Origin: Enorma phocaeensis | Lineage (GTDB): Bacteria; Actinomycetota; Coriobacteriia; Coriobacteriales; Coriobacteriaceae | Direction: 5' to 3' | NCBI RefSeq assembly: GCF_900186505.1 | Contig: NZ_LT891970.1 | Span: 542,451 to 606,450, forward strand | Length of the DNA stretch: 64,000 nucleotides | Shown: one piece after another, positions 16,527 to 26,044 of the stretch | How the letters are laid out: each line of letters starts with the position of its first letter | Numbering within the stretch: the stretch's first letter is position 1 | Made by a program: the position numbers and the translations under genes | The notes under the pieces: model-generated | Told to the model about the DNA's origin: nothing | Databases searched by the model: none | The model's input: the letters and a program-made list of their open reading frames with translations, nothing else

Positions 16527-16572
16527 ATCGATAATCATGCATATTATTTTATGATTATGCATGATTATCGAT
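16527..16572. repeat. AT-rich palindrome with 16-bp perfect arms
   Basis: The arm ATCGATAATCATGCAT (16527-16542) is perfectly inverted at 16557-16572 around a 14-base AT-rich loop. It lies downstream of proC. It could be a terminator-like stem or an operator; the A/T content differs sharply from the surroundings. Confidence 0.6.
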
Positions 16573-16636
16573 TTGAAGACAGGAAGCAGTATTGCGCGTG
16601 GTAGAAGGCCTTGCAAGTCGGCAGGGCGTGAAGCTC

Positions 16637-17425
16637 CTACCCCTCGATGGCGTCGATCGCCTTGATGAAGGCCGAGCGCATGCCCGCCTCTTCAAGCGCC
16701 GCAACGCCGCGGATGGTGGTCCCACCGGGTGAGCACACGGCATCCTTCATGGCGCCCGGATGCTGGCCGGTCGCAAGCTGCAGCTTGGCCGTTCCGGCAA
16801 CCATCTGGCTCACCATCGCGTACGCCTTGGCGCGCGGGATGCCGTACTTCACCGCTGCGTCGCCTAAGGCCTCGATAACCATAGCGATGAACGCAGGCGA
16901 GCAACCGCCCACGGTGCCCGCAACAGAAAGCAGACGGCTTTCCACCTCGACCACCGTGCCAAGAAGCCCGAGCAACTCGTTCAAAAGGGTGTACTCACCG
17001 GCATCGAGGGTATGAGCTGCCTCGCAGGCAATTACGCCTTCGCAGATGGCAACCGGCGTGTTGGGCACCGTCGAGAGATGATGCGTGCCTGGTATCACGC
17101 GCTCGTAATCCTCGCTCTTCCACCCTGCCGCCACGGAAAGGATCGTCTTCCCTGCAAGCAAGCCCGCAACGGGAGCGAGAACCCCTTCGATGAGGTAGGG
17201 CTTCACCGCGACGACCACCACGTCACTTGCCGTGACGACCTCGCTTGCATCGTGGCAGGCGTTCATGCCGCGCGAGGCGGTGCGCTCCACGAGGGCGTCG
17301 TAGTGCCCCGCGCACGCGTACAGGTGCCCTGCCGGAACCTTGCCCGAAGCAATCCAGCCGTCCGCCATAGCGCTCGCCATGTTGCCAAATCCTATGAAGC
17401 CGATCTTTACCTGGGAACTATCCAT
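16637..17425 (-). CDS. proC: Pyrroline-5-carboxylate reductase
   Basis: Predicted 262 residues, normal for ProC. The Rossmann motif GFIGFGNM is at residues 9-16, and the C-terminal dimer domain carries SPGGTTIRG. It reduces 1-pyrroline-5-carboxylate to proline with NAD(P)H. The ATG at 17425 has AAGGAG upstream. It lies 81 bases after glyA on the same strand and is probably co-transcribed with it and murB, a housekeeping cluster without an obvious shared pathway. Confidence 0.94.
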   Translation of the reverse strand: MDSSQVKIGFIGFGNMASAMADGWIASGKVPAGHLYACAGHYDALVERTASRGMNACHDASEVVTASDVVVVAVKPYLIEGVLAPVAGLLAGKTILSVAAGWKSEDYERVIPGTHHLSTVPNTPVAICEGVIACEAAHTLDAGEYTLLNELLGLLGTVVEVESRLLSVAGTVGGCSPAFIAMVIEALGDAAVKYGIPRAKAYAMVSQMVAGTAKLQLATGQHPGAMKDAVCSPGGTTIRGVAALEEAGMRSAFIKAIDAIEG

Positions 17426-17506
17426 CCTCTTCACTCCTTGCTTGGCCCGTGCCACCTCAAGCTGCCACCGGGCGCCTTGCGGGATACATATCGCACAGAA
17501 CAGAGT

Positions 17507-18757
17507 CTACAACTCGGGATACAGGGGGTGCGCGGCAAGCATCTCCGCCGTGCGCGCCCGGATCGCCGCGAGCTCCGCCTCGTCCTTTGCATGGAAGACG
17601 GCGCGCGCGATGAGACCGCCGATCTCGCGGAACTCATCCGCCGTGAACCCGCGCGTCGTGCCCGCAGCGGAACCCACGCGGATGCCGCTTGTGACGAAGG
17701 GAGAGCGCGGCTCGCCAGGGATCGCGTTCTTGTTGACCGTAAGGCCCACCGTATCGAGCAGGCGCTCGGCATCGCGGCCCGTTACGCCCGACGCAGTGAG
17801 GTCAACCAGACATAGATGGTTGTCGGTGCCGCCCGACACCAAGCGCAGCCCGCCATCGATAAGGCCCTCGCCCAGGGCCGCGGCGTTCTCTACCACATGC
17901 CCGATATAGGTCTGGAACGCAGGCTGCAGGGCCTCGCCGAAGGCGACCGCCTTGCCAGCGATGACATGCATGAGCGGACCTCCCTGCGTGCCCGGGAAAA
18001 CCGCCTTGTCAATCGCACGGGCGAGCTCGTCGTCATTCGTGAGGATGAAGCCGCCGCGCGGCCCACGCAGGGTCTTATGGCTCGTAGAGGTCACCACATC
18101 CGCGAAGGGCACCGGCGAAGGATGGGCGCCTGCGGCGACGAGGCCCGCGATGTGCGCCATGTCGACCATGAGGCGCGCGCCCACGCCGTGCGCAATGGCG
18201 GCCATGCGCTCGAAGTCGATTGTGCGCGGGTAGGCAGACGCGCCGCCCACGATGAGTTTAGGGCGCTCGGCATGGGCAAGACGTTCAAGCGCGTCGTAGT
18301 CGATGGTCTCGGTCTCGGGATCGAGCCCATAGGAGAGGAAACGGTACAGCCTGCCAGAGAAGTTGACCGGCGACCCATGGGTGAGATGTCCACCCTGGTC
18401 CAGGCTCATGCCAATGACCGTGTCGCCCGGCTCGATGAGCGCCATGTAGGCGGCGAGGTTCGCACTCGCCCCCGAGTGCGGCTGCACGTTGGCGTGCCGG
18501 CAGCCAAAGAGCTCGCATGCGCGCTTGCGTGCGAGGTCCTCGACCACGTCGACCTTCTCGCACCCGCCGTAATAACGGCGACCCGGATACCCCTCGGCGT
18601 ACTTGTTGGTGAGCACGCTCCCCATGGCCTCCATAACGGAAGGTGAGGTGATGTTCTCTGAAGCAATCAACTCGATGGTGCCACGCTGGCGCTCAAGCTC
18701 CTGTTCGATGGCAGAGAACACCGCGGGATCGGTTTGCGAGATGTGTTCGTAGTCCAT
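17507..18757 (-). CDS. glyA: Serine hydroxymethyltransferase
   Basis: Predicted 416 residues, the usual length. The PLP-lysine motif TSTSHKTLRGPRGG is intact, and the N-terminal IELIASENITSP and NKYAEGYPGRRYYGG signatures are present. It interconverts serine plus tetrahydrofolate with glycine plus methylene-tetrahydrofolate, the main one-carbon source. The ATG at 18757 is preceded by AGGAAGG; a longer frame to 18820 lacks a good SD. Confidence 0.97.
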   Translation of the reverse strand: MDYEHISQTDPAVFSAIEQELERQRGTIELIASENITSPSVMEAMGSVLTNKYAEGYPGRRYYGGCEKVDVVEDLARKRACELFGCRHANVQPHSGASANLAAYMALIEPGDTVIGMSLDQGGHLTHGSPVNFSGRLYRFLSYGLDPETETIDYDALERLAHAERPKLIVGGASAYPRTIDFERMAAIAHGVGARLMVDMAHIAGLVAAGAHPSPVPFADVVTSTSHKTLRGPRGGFILTNDDELARAIDKAVFPGTQGGPLMHVIAGKAVAFGEALQPAFQTYIGHVVENAAALGEGLIDGGLRLVSGGTDNHLCLVDLTASGVTGRDAERLLDTVGLTVNKNAIPGEPRSPFVTSGIRVGSAAGTTRGFTADEFREIGGLIARAVFHAKDEAELAAIRARTAEMLAAHPLYPEL

Positions 18758-18853
18758 ATTCGATACCTTCCTAGTAGCGTAGCAGCGTCCGCAGAGGGCT
18801 TCGCGGGCATGCAAGAGCATCCATCTGCACGCAGCGCAGACGCGTTCGATGCA

Positions 18854-19813
18854 TTAGAACTCGCCGATGCGGTGGACTTCGGGCTCAAGCTCCACGCCGA
18901 ACTGCTCGCGCACCTCGTCTTGGATGCGCTCGATGAGGGCGTTGACGTCGGCCGCCGTGGCGTTGCCGACGTTCACCACGAAACCGCAATGCTTCTCTGA
19001 AACCTGGGCGTCGCCCACGCGCGCTCCGCGCAAACCGGCATCCATGATGAGCTTGCCGGCAAAATGCCCCGGCGGACGCTTGAACGTCGATCCTGCCGAG
19101 GGCAAATCGAGCGGCTGCTTCTCCTCACGGCGGCGCTGATAGTCATCCATCTGCGCACGAATCTGCGCCTCGTTGCCGGGCATGAGCGCGAAAGTTGCCT
19201 CGAGCACGATGAGGCCATCCGTGGCGACCCTGCTCCGGCGATACCCAAAATCGAGCTCGCTTGCGGCGAACGTACGCACCGATCCCTTGGCGCGTGAGCC
19301 GTCTTGCTGCCGGGCGCCCGGTACGTACGCGGTGAGCGATTCGAGGACATCGGCGACGGAGGTGTCGTAGGCACCGGCGTTCTGATGGCAGGCGCCGCCT
19401 ACCGCCGCCGGGATGCCCCAGAGCGGCTCAAGCCCGGTAAGCCCCGCGCCGGCCGCAACGAGCGCGACATCGCGCAGCAAGGCGCCGGCTTGGGCGTGCA
19501 CGCGGTAACCGTCGACACGCACCTGCGCGAGGTTGTCGCGCAACAGCATGACGAACCCGCGGATGCCGCGGTCACCCACAAGCAGATCCGAACCGTTGCC
19601 CACCACCGTCACCGGAGCGCCCGCGAGCGCGATAAGGTCGAGCGCCCGCACCGCTGCCTCGGGCGTGCAGGGCGCAACCACGACATCCGCCGGGCCGCCG
19701 ATCTTGAAGGTCGTATGATCTCGCATGGGCTCGACCATGCGAACGTTATCCTCGCCGGCTGCAGCTGCGAGCGCGCAAATGACATCCTCGTTGAAGCTGT
19801 CGTAATCGTGCAT
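18854..19813 (-). CDS. murB: UDP-N-acetylenolpyruvoylglucosamine reductase
   Basis: Predicted 319 residues. FAD-dependent cell-wall precursor enzyme that reduces enolpyruvyl-UDP-GlcNAc to UDP-MurNAc. The FAD-site motif VVGNGSDLLVGD, the arginine-containing FGYRRSR and the catalytic serine motif SAGSTFKRP are present. The start at 19813 has AGGTG upstream. It lies 96 bases upstream of glyA on the same strand. Confidence 0.95.
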   Translation of the reverse strand: MHDYDSFNEDVICALAAAAGEDNVRMVEPMRDHTTFKIGGPADVVVAPCTPEAAVRALDLIALAGAPVTVVGNGSDLLVGDRGIRGFVMLLRDNLAQVRVDGYRVHAQAGALLRDVALVAAGAGLTGLEPLWGIPAAVGGACHQNAGAYDTSVADVLESLTAYVPGARQQDGSRAKGSVRTFAASELDFGYRRSRVATDGLIVLEATFALMPGNEAQIRAQMDDYQRRREEKQPLDLPSAGSTFKRPPGHFAGKLIMDAGLRGARVGDAQVSEKHCGFVVNVGNATAADVNALIERIQDEVREQFGVELEPEVHRIGEF

Positions 19814-20018
19814 AGAAACCACCTGTATACCGGTGCGGCAAAAGCGTCGCACAAGGGCTTTCAGACAGCACTATACCCGAGATGCCAACGTCTTCCGCCG
19901 ATTCACCGAACCGGCAGCAACCGACTCAGAGCGCCGAGGGACACCCAACGATCGCGATGCTCCTCAAGCACGGGCGCTTGGACGCCATCGTGCTCAACGC
20001 ACCCCTACCCGTCCGCGC

Positions 20019-20822
20019 CTAGGCCATACCCCTAAGAGCGGTATCGATGATGCGGAGCTGCTCGAGGGTTTCCTCGGGGGCAACGAGCTGCGGGGCGCCG
20101 TTCGCCACCGTCTCGTACAGCGCCTCGTAAAAGCTCGCATACGAGCCCCGTTCGCTCACGACGCGCTCCTCCCGCAGCACCCCTTCATCGTCGACATAGC
20201 GCAAGTATCCATAGTCATCCACGGAGTCGACGCCAAAGTCGGCATGTCCAAGCGGCAGGTAGAAGTGCTTGAGGTCGCGCTCCTGCAGGTCCTTTCCGAA
20301 TTTGAGGAAGCAACCGCGATCACCGTACATCTCGAAGCTCGGCCGCTGGTAGGCGCAGGCGTAGTTCGCATGCGCCGTCGCCTTGATGCCCCGCGCATCG
20401 TAGTAGAGGTCGATGTCGTAGTAATCCGCCGCCGTACCCGGCCCGTGCATCTGGCGAAGCTCGCTGTTCACGCGATCGGGTTCACCAAGCCAAGCGATGA
20501 ACTGGTCGCGGGTGGGTCGCATGAACATGGGCGATATCCTCGACCGTATCGAAGGCGCAGCCATCCATCATGTGCGGGCGCCAGTTGTCGAAGCTCGTCA
20601 CGATCTCGAACACGTGCCCGAGCTTGCCCGACGCGAGCACGCGCTGCGCGGTAAGGAAATCGGAGTCGAAACGTCGGGCACCGCCGCCCAGGTATCGTGG
20701 GTAATACGGCGCGCGTAAATTGTTTTGATGCGGAACATCTCGGGAAGGGTCTGGGCATAGGGGATGTGATAACGGTTTACGCTCTTCCCGTTACCGATGT
20801 AGGCAATAGTGAGCTGGCGCAT
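20019..20822 (-). pseudogene. Decayed Gfo/Idh/MocA-family oxidoreductase
   Basis: The N-terminus (ATG 20822, AGGAAGGG upstream) reads TIAYIGNGKSVNRYHIPYA, a Rossmann start typical of YhhX/YdgJ-like dehydrogenases. After about 46 codons the sequence jumps to RRFDSDFLTAQRVL in another frame, which implies a deletion of roughly 70 codons. A further frame change near 20550 leads into the C-terminal domain (DYYDIDLYYDARG, FYEALYETVANGAPQLV), which then runs intact to 20019. The full family length is about 340-390 residues. With two lesions it is almost certainly non-functional. Confidence 0.82.
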
Positions 20823-21053
20823 CGTGGCCCTTCCTCTCCCACCGCACGTCGTGCGGCTGTATGCGGATTTCGTCCACGACACGCGATGTTGTAGGCGTCA
20901 AAGCCATTATATGGGCAGCTTGAACACGGTGGTCCGTGCGTTCCAGAACGCGGGCAAGTTTAACGTCCGCGCCCTGTCTTCCAAGCCTCTGAGCGCTTTT
21001 GGCACGCTTTGAGGCCCTGTAGGTGGCAAAACTGGTCATAAAGCGCACAGAGA

Positions 21054-21088
21054 TTTAGGGGACAGCCTAAGTTTAGGGGACGGCCTAA
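21054..21088. repeat. Tandem 17-bp repeat, two copies
   Basis: TTTAGGGGACAGCCTAA (21054-21070) and TTTAGGGGACGGCCTAA (21072-21088) differ by one base. Each unit has TTAGG/CCTAA inverted ends. It lies upstream of the riboflavin-transport promoter in a gene-free stretch of about 300 bases. Confidence 0.6.
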
Positions 21089-21126
21089 CGGGAGCGCGAC
21101 AACCGTTAAAATACCGCAGCGTGCAG

Positions 21127-21154
21127 TTGCTCGCGCCGGCAAAAGGACTATAGT
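21127..21154 (+). promoter_or_regulatory. Promoter of the riboflavin ECF operon
   Basis: TTGCTC (21127-21132) and TATAGT (21149-21154) are separated by 16 bases. The -10 lies about 12 bases before the FMN riboswitch, as expected for a riboswitch-led transcript. Confidence 0.55.
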
Positions 21155-21164
21155 GTAGTCGCAT

Positions 21165-21305
21165 AGTTTCAGGGTTGGGTGAAATTCCCTACCGGCGGTA
21201 ACCGACGCGCGACTTGGGTCACATCACGTCGGAAGCCCGCGACCCGCGCAAGCGGCTGACCCGGTGAGAGTCCGGGGCCGACGGTACAGTCCGGATGGAA
21301 GAAAC
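21165..21305 (+). promoter_or_regulatory. FMN riboswitch (RFN element)
   Basis: The conserved RFN blocks occur in order: GGTTGGGTGAAATTCCC, ACCGGCGGTAA, AGCCCGCGACC, GACCCGGTGAGAGTCCGG, GCCGACGGTACAGTCCGGATG. The closing stem P1 pairs GTTTC (21166-21170) with GAAAC (21301-21305). The ribU Shine-Dalgarno GGAGG starts at the next base (21306). This placement suggests that FMN binding hides the ribosome site, though an alternative anti-SD pairing was not worked out. Confidence 0.95.
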
Positions 21306-21318
21306 GGAGGCACCTGCC

Positions 21319-22005
21319 ATGGGCAGCACGCTCACCACCACCAAGATATCCACTCGCTCGATTGCGCTCGCGGCGCTCTTCACCGCCGCATCGCTCATCT
21401 TGAGCTTCATCCAGATCCCCATCTTCCCGGCGGCTCCGTGGCTCATGTACGACCCGTCGGGCATTGTCTGCCTTATCGCCGCCCTCGCCTTCGGGCCTCG
21501 GATGGGCGCTGCCGTAGCCATCATCTCGTGGATTCCCCGCGTGTTCCTCGACCCGTTCGGCGCGCCGATGGGCATGCTTTCCACCTGCGCCTTCGTAATA
21601 CCCGCCGCCATCGTGTACGTGCGCGACCGCACGCGCGCTGGCTCGCTGACGGGCATGGTGCTCGGAGCCATCCTCTCGATTGCGGTTATCTGCCTTGCCA
21701 ACCTCTATGTGACCCCGCTCTATGCCGGAGTGACCATAAGCGATGTCGCGCTCATGATCGCGCCCATCCTCTTTCCGTTCAACGCGCTCAAGATGGTCAT
21801 CAACATCATCGCGGGGCAAGCGTTGCTCTCCCCCTGCATGAACGTGCTCAGAGGCGCTGGGGCGAGCCCGGCTTCCGCAGCTTCCATCGCATCAGACACG
21901 AATGCGGCTGCAGCTGAACACCCTATGGCGAATGCAGGCGCTACGGGCGCCACGCCTACCGCGACCAGCGCCGACTCGGACGCCGGCGACGCCGTCCGCG
22001 CATAA
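21319..22005 (+). CDS. ribU: Riboflavin ECF transporter substrate-binding (S) component
   Basis: Predicted 228 residues with about six membrane helices. The region PAAPWLMYDPSG and an AALAFGPRMG helix are typical of RibU. The last 45 residues are an Ala/Ser/Thr/Asp-rich low-complexity tail not usual in RibU. The ATG at 21319 follows GGAGG at eight bases; an ATG at 21295 lies inside the riboswitch and is rejected. The FMN riboswitch upstream and the ECF module genes downstream support riboflavin as the substrate. Confidence 0.93.
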   Translation: MGSTLTTTKISTRSIALAALFTAASLILSFIQIPIFPAAPWLMYDPSGIVCLIAALAFGPRMGAAVAIISWIPRVFLDPFGAPMGMLSTCAFVIPAAIVYVRDRTRAGSLTGMVLGAILSIAVICLANLYVTPLYAGVTISDVALMIAPILFPFNALKMVINIIAGQALLSPCMNVLRGAGASPASAASIASDTNAAAAEHPMANAGATGATPTATSADSDAGDAVRA

Positions 22006-22020
22006 GCTCGCAGGCGGTTT

Positions 22021-23835
22021 ATGGAAAACGAACCCATCATCGAGCTCGAAAACGTCCGCTTCTCATATAGCGACCAGCCAGGCGACGAGGCGCTGCGCGG
22101 CATCTCGCTCTCCATCGAGGCGGGCACCTACACCTGCGTGCTAGGCGGCAATGGCTCCGGCAAGTCGACGCTCGTCCAAATCATGAATGCGCTCGTTGCT
22201 CCCACCGAGGGCAGTGCCCGCATCTTTGGAATCGACCCGGTTGCCGAACCCGAACGCCTCATCGAGATCCGTCGGCAAGCCGCAATGGTGTTCCAGCACG
22301 TGGACGATCAGATGGTTACGAGCATCGTTGCCGATGACGTGGCGTTTGGCCCTGAAAACCTCGGTGTACCCCAGCGAGAGATCGTCCGCCGCGTCGATGA
22401 AGCGCTCGCTGCCGTCGACATGGCGGCGCTCGCCCAAGCGGATCCTGCCGACCTGTCGGGCGGGCAGCGCCAGCGGGTCGCCATCGCCGGAGCGCTTGCC
22501 ATGCAGCCGCGCGTGCTGCTGCTCGATGAGCCGGCGGCGATGCTCGACGCCCCCGGTCGCGCCGCCATCCAGCGCATAGCCGCAGACCTCGTTGCGCGAG
22601 GCATCACGATCGTGCATGTAACCCACTTCATGGACGACGCCTTGCGCGCTGACCGTGTCATCGCGCTCGACCAGGGCCGCGTGGCGCTCGACGGCACCCC
22701 CGGCGACGTCTTCTCCCAACGCGATGCCATCCGCGCTCTTGGCCTTGAGCTGCCGTTCACCATACAGCTCGTCGAGCGCCTCAGCGACGCCGTTCCCGGC
22801 CTTCCGGTCACGGCAGATGCCGAGGAGCTCGCTGGCGCGCTTGCGTCGCGGCTCGCAACCACAACCACGGTCGCTGCTACCGCTGAAACCGTCCCCGCGG
22901 CTGCCGGCAGCAGCGTCGCGCGCAACGGCAACGACGCCGTCACCTTCGAACGGGCGACCTTCTCCTACGCCGATGAGCACGATCCGCGCAGGCGCCCGGG
23001 GCTCTTCGCGCGCCTGCGCGGGCGGGCATCGCGCACGGCGGCGCCACGCGGCCCGCTTGCGCTCGCAAACGTGAGCTTCGCGCTGCCCCGTGGCAGCCTT
23101 ACCGCCCTCATCGGCCGCACGGGCTCAGGAAAATCGACTACCGTCGAACTCGCCTGCGCGCTCAAGGTACCCAACGCGGGAACCGTCCGCGTAAACGGCA
23201 TCGATACGACCGACCTCGAACGGCGCTCGGCCATTCGCTCGAGCATCGGATATGTCGGGCAATTCCCCGAGCGCCAGCTCTTCGCCGCGACCGTCTTCGA
23301 AGATGTCGCCTTCGGCCCCCGCAACCTCGGCCTCACCGAAGCCGAGGTCGAGCAACGCGTCCTTCGGGCGCTCGATGCAGTGGGCCTCCCCACCGCGCCG
23401 GACTTCATCGCGCGCTCGCCCTTTGCGCTCTCAGGCGGGCAGCAGCGCAACGTCGCCATCGCAGGCGTCCTCGCTATGGAGACGCCGCTCCTGGTCCTTG
23501 ATGAGCCCATGGCGGGACTCGACCCACGCGGCAGAGCGCGCATGAAGGAGCTCATCGGCTCGCTCAAGACCAACGGATCGACCATCCTGCTCGTCACCCA
23601 TTCCATGGATGACGTTGCCGAGCTGGCCGACCGCGTGGTCGCCCTGGACCACGGCGCAGTCGCTGCGATCGGAACGCCGCGCGACCTCTTCCTGAACAAC
23701 AGCGACCTTCTACCGGGCATCCCGGACGCGCTGGCATTCTCACGCGTACTCGCGTCGCAAGGAGCTCAGCTCGCGTCCGAACCGCTTACCTTGGACGAGC
23801 TCGTCGAGGAGGTGCTCCATGGGCGTACGCGTTAG
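22021..23835 (+). CDS. Fused energy-coupling factor ATPase with two ABC domains
   Basis: Predicted 604 residues, two ABC ATPase domains in one chain. Domain 1: GGNGSGKST, LSGGQRQRV, VLLLDEPAAMLD. Domain 2: GRTGSGKST, LSGGQQRNV, LLVLDEPMAGLD. They correspond to EcfA1 and EcfA2, which are usually separate proteins. A variable linker of about 60 residues lies between. Both sites look catalytically complete. The gene follows ribU by 15 bases and overlaps ecfT by 17 bases, so the three form one operon under the riboswitch. Confidence 0.92.
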   Translation: MENEPIIELENVRFSYSDQPGDEALRGISLSIEAGTYTCVLGGNGSGKSTLVQIMNALVAPTEGSARIFGIDPVAEPERLIEIRRQAAMVFQHVDDQMVTSIVADDVAFGPENLGVPQREIVRRVDEALAAVDMAALAQADPADLSGGQRQRVAIAGALAMQPRVLLLDEPAAMLDAPGRAAIQRIAADLVARGITIVHVTHFMDDALRADRVIALDQGRVALDGTPGDVFSQRDAIRALGLELPFTIQLVERLSDAVPGLPVTADAEELAGALASRLATTTTVAATAETVPAAAGSSVARNGNDAVTFERATFSYADEHDPRRRPGLFARLRGRASRTAAPRGPLALANVSFALPRGSLTALIGRTGSGKSTTVELACALKVPNAGTVRVNGIDTTDLERRSAIRSSIGYVGQFPERQLFAATVFEDVAFGPRNLGLTEAEVEQRVLRALDAVGLPTAPDFIARSPFALSGGQQRNVAIAGVLAMETPLLVLDEPMAGLDPRGRARMKELIGSLKTNGSTILLVTHSMDDVAELADRVVALDHGAVAAIGTPRDLFLNNSDLLPGIPDALAFSRVLASQGAQLASEPLTLDELVEEVLHGRTR

Positions 23836-24625
23836 CGCGGGGAGCTACTACTCGGTTGCCTCGCCCATCCATGCGCTCGACCCGCGCGTGAAGCTCCTGA
23901 TCGCTATCTTCTTTATGGTGAGCTGCCTGTTCGTAGACGACATCGCGACCCTCGCGGTCGCCGGTGCCTTCTGCATCGGGGCCATCCTCGCCGCCCGGGT
24001 GCCGCTGGGGAGGCTGCTCGCGCAGATCCGCCCGGTCATAGCGTTTTTGCTGCTGACCTCCCTGCTCAACCTCTTCTTCGTGCATACCGGCGAGGTCGTT
24101 GTCGCACTGGGCCCGCTTGCGCTGCACAGCGGGGGCATCGCCGCAGCGGCCTTCTATACGATGCGGTTCCTCTTGCTGCTGCTCATGGGGTCGCTCCTCA
24201 TGCTCACGACGCAGGCGATGGCGCTCACCGATGCCGCCGAGCGCCTCCTGTCGCCGCTCACGCGTCTCGGGCTGCCCGTCGGCGAGCTTTGCTTGGTGCT
24301 CTCGATCGCGCTGCGCTTCGTACCCACGTTGGCGCGGGAGGCGCAGCATATCGCGGTGGCGCAAACGGCTCGCGGAGCGGCGCTCGAAGGCAAGGGCGCG
24401 CTGGCCTATGCGCGTGCATGCGTGCCGCTTGTGGTTCCGCTCTTCGCAAGCGCCCTGCGCCATGCGGAGCATCTCGCCCGCGCGATGGATGCGCGCTGCT
24501 ACACGGGAGGAACAGGCCGCACGCACTATCATGCGCTCCGTCTCGACATCCGCCATGACGGCGCAGCGGCGGCGCTCTTTGCGACCTACCTCATCATGCT
24601 CGCAGCGCTCAAGTTCATCGGATAG
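23819..24625 (+). CDS. ecfT: Energy-coupling factor transporter transmembrane protein EcfT
   Basis: Predicted 268 residues, membrane scaffold joining RibU to the ATPases. The N-terminal SPIHALDPRVKLL motif is classic for EcfT. The two coupling-helix motifs ARG (AQTARGAALEG) and the later AMDARCY are present. The start overlaps the end of the ATPase gene by 17 bases, a sign of translational coupling. It completes a dedicated riboflavin importer. Confidence 0.94.
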   Translation: MGVRVSAGSYYSVASPIHALDPRVKLLIAIFFMVSCLFVDDIATLAVAGAFCIGAILAARVPLGRLLAQIRPVIAFLLLTSLLNLFFVHTGEVVVALGPLALHSGGIAAAAFYTMRFLLLLLMGSLLMLTTQAMALTDAAERLLSPLTRLGLPVGELCLVLSIALRFVPTLAREAQHIAVAQTARGAALEGKGALAYARACVPLVVPLFASALRHAEHLARAMDARCYTGGTGRTHYHALRLDIRHDGAAAALFATYLIMLAALKFIG

Positions 24626-24706
24626 CAAGTGGACGACCCCTAGCCGCACGGCGAGCGAACGCTGCAAGATAGCGCGCGGCCTTCGCATCCTATCGAACGG
24701 GGGCTC

Positions 24707-26044
24707 TTATTCCTCGTCGGCCTGCTCCTTGGGCAGCAGCAGGTTCGCCACCACGGCGACCACGAATGCGACCGCGATGCAGTTGCTCCCAAAGATGGAC
24801 TGCACGATAGGCGGGAACGCCGCGAAGATACCCTGCACCTGCGTGAACCCGATACCCGAGGCGAGCGCGAGCGCGGCGATCTGTATATTGCGCTGCGTGA
24901 ACCCCGCGTCAGCGATCATCTGGGCACCCGAAAGCACGATGTTGCCGAACATCATGATCGTGCACCCGCCCAGAACCGCCTCGGGCAGGGAGTTGAAGAT
25001 GGCTGCCACCGCCGGCACGAAGGCAGCGATGATGAGGATGGCCCCGCCGCAGGCGATGACCCGGCGGTTCACGACACGCGTCATGGCCACCAGTCCCACG
25101 TTCTGCGAGAACGAGGTGATGGGCAAGCAACCGAAGATGCCGGCAATGGAGGAGACCACACCGTCAGCCGTGATGGCACCGGACATCTCGCGGTCGGTGG
25201 GCTCACGGTCGAATCCCACCTTGGTAAGCGCCGTGGTGTTGCCCATGACCTCGACCGAGCTCACCAGGTAGAGCAGGCCCACCGAAATGATGGCGCCCAG
25301 ATCAAACTCTGGGGCGACCGGGAGCACCTGCGGGATCGAGATTGGAGCGAGCCCCTGGAAGGCGCTCAGGTCGACCTTGCCGAGCACGAGCGCGGCGACA
25401 TATCCCACCACGAGGCCGAACAGAACCGCAAGCTGCTTTTTCGTCCCCTTGGCAAGACTCTGGAACGCAAGGCAGGCCACAAGCGAGATGAGGCCTAGGA
25501 GCAGGTTCTGCAAGCTGCCGAAATCCTCGGCACCGGAACCTCCGCCGAAGGATTCCGCTCCGACGGAAAGGAGCGAGAAGCCGATGGAGGTCACCACGAC
25601 CGCCGATACGATGGGCGGCACCGCACGACGCCAATAGCGCACCGTGAGACCGAGCGCCCCCTCGATGAGGCCGCCCGCGATGATGGCACCCACGGCGACT
25701 CCGTAGCCCTGCGCGGCAACGATGGCGACGACCGCCGAGACGTACGTGAAGCTGATACCCGTCACGATAGGCAGAGCCCCGCCCACGCGCCAAAGGGGGA
25801 AGAGCTGGATCATCGTGCCCAAACCGGCCATGAGCAAGGCGTTCTGGATGAGCGCCGACGACTGCTCGGCGTCCATCCCCGCCGCTGCCGCCACGATGAA
25901 GATCGGAGCGAGGTTCGCGACGAACATCGCGAGCACGTGCTGTAGCCCATACGGGAAGCCCTGGGCAAGGGAGATATCCGCGTAGAAGTCCCCGAGCGCC
26001 TGCGCGGTGTCGACGCGCTCGGAGCGTGTATCGCGCGCCGCCAT
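24707..26044 (-). CDS. pbuX: NCS2-family xanthine permease
   Basis: Predicted 445 residues with about 12-14 membrane helices. NCS2 features: N-terminal ISLAQGFPYGLQHVLAMF, the conserved histidine in LQHVL, and FSQNVGLVAMTRVVNRR. The ATG at 26044 overlaps the stop of xpt (TGATG), so a longer frame to 26203 is rejected. The pairing with xpt mirrors the xpt-pbuX purine salvage operon of Bacillus subtilis and favours xanthine as the substrate. Confidence 0.88.
   Translation of the reverse strand: MAARDTRSERVDTAQALGDFYADISLAQGFPYGLQHVLAMFVANLAPIFIVAAAAGMDAEQSSALIQNALLMAGLGTMIQLFPLWRVGGALPIVTGISFTYVSAVVAIVAAQGYGVAVGAIIAGGLIEGALGLTVRYWRRAVPPIVSAVVVTSIGFSLLSVGAESFGGGSGAEDFGSLQNLLLGLISLVACLAFQSLAKGTKKQLAVLFGLVVGYVAALVLGKVDLSAFQGLAPISIPQVLPVAPEFDLGAIISVGLLYLVSSVEVMGNTTALTKVGFDREPTDREMSGAITADGVVSSIAGIFGCLPITSFSQNVGLVAMTRVVNRRVIACGGAILIIAAFVPAVAAIFNSLPEAVLGGCTIMMFGNIVLSGAQMIADAGFTQRNIQIAALALASGIGFTQVQGIFAAFPPIVQSIFGSNCIAVAFVVAVVANLLLPKEQADEE

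Noticed and set aside
19881..20021. 46-codon plus-strand frame between murB and the decayed oxidoreductase
   Set aside because: It has no SD and no recognised motif, and overlaps the end of the opposite pseudogene; it may be a chance frame.
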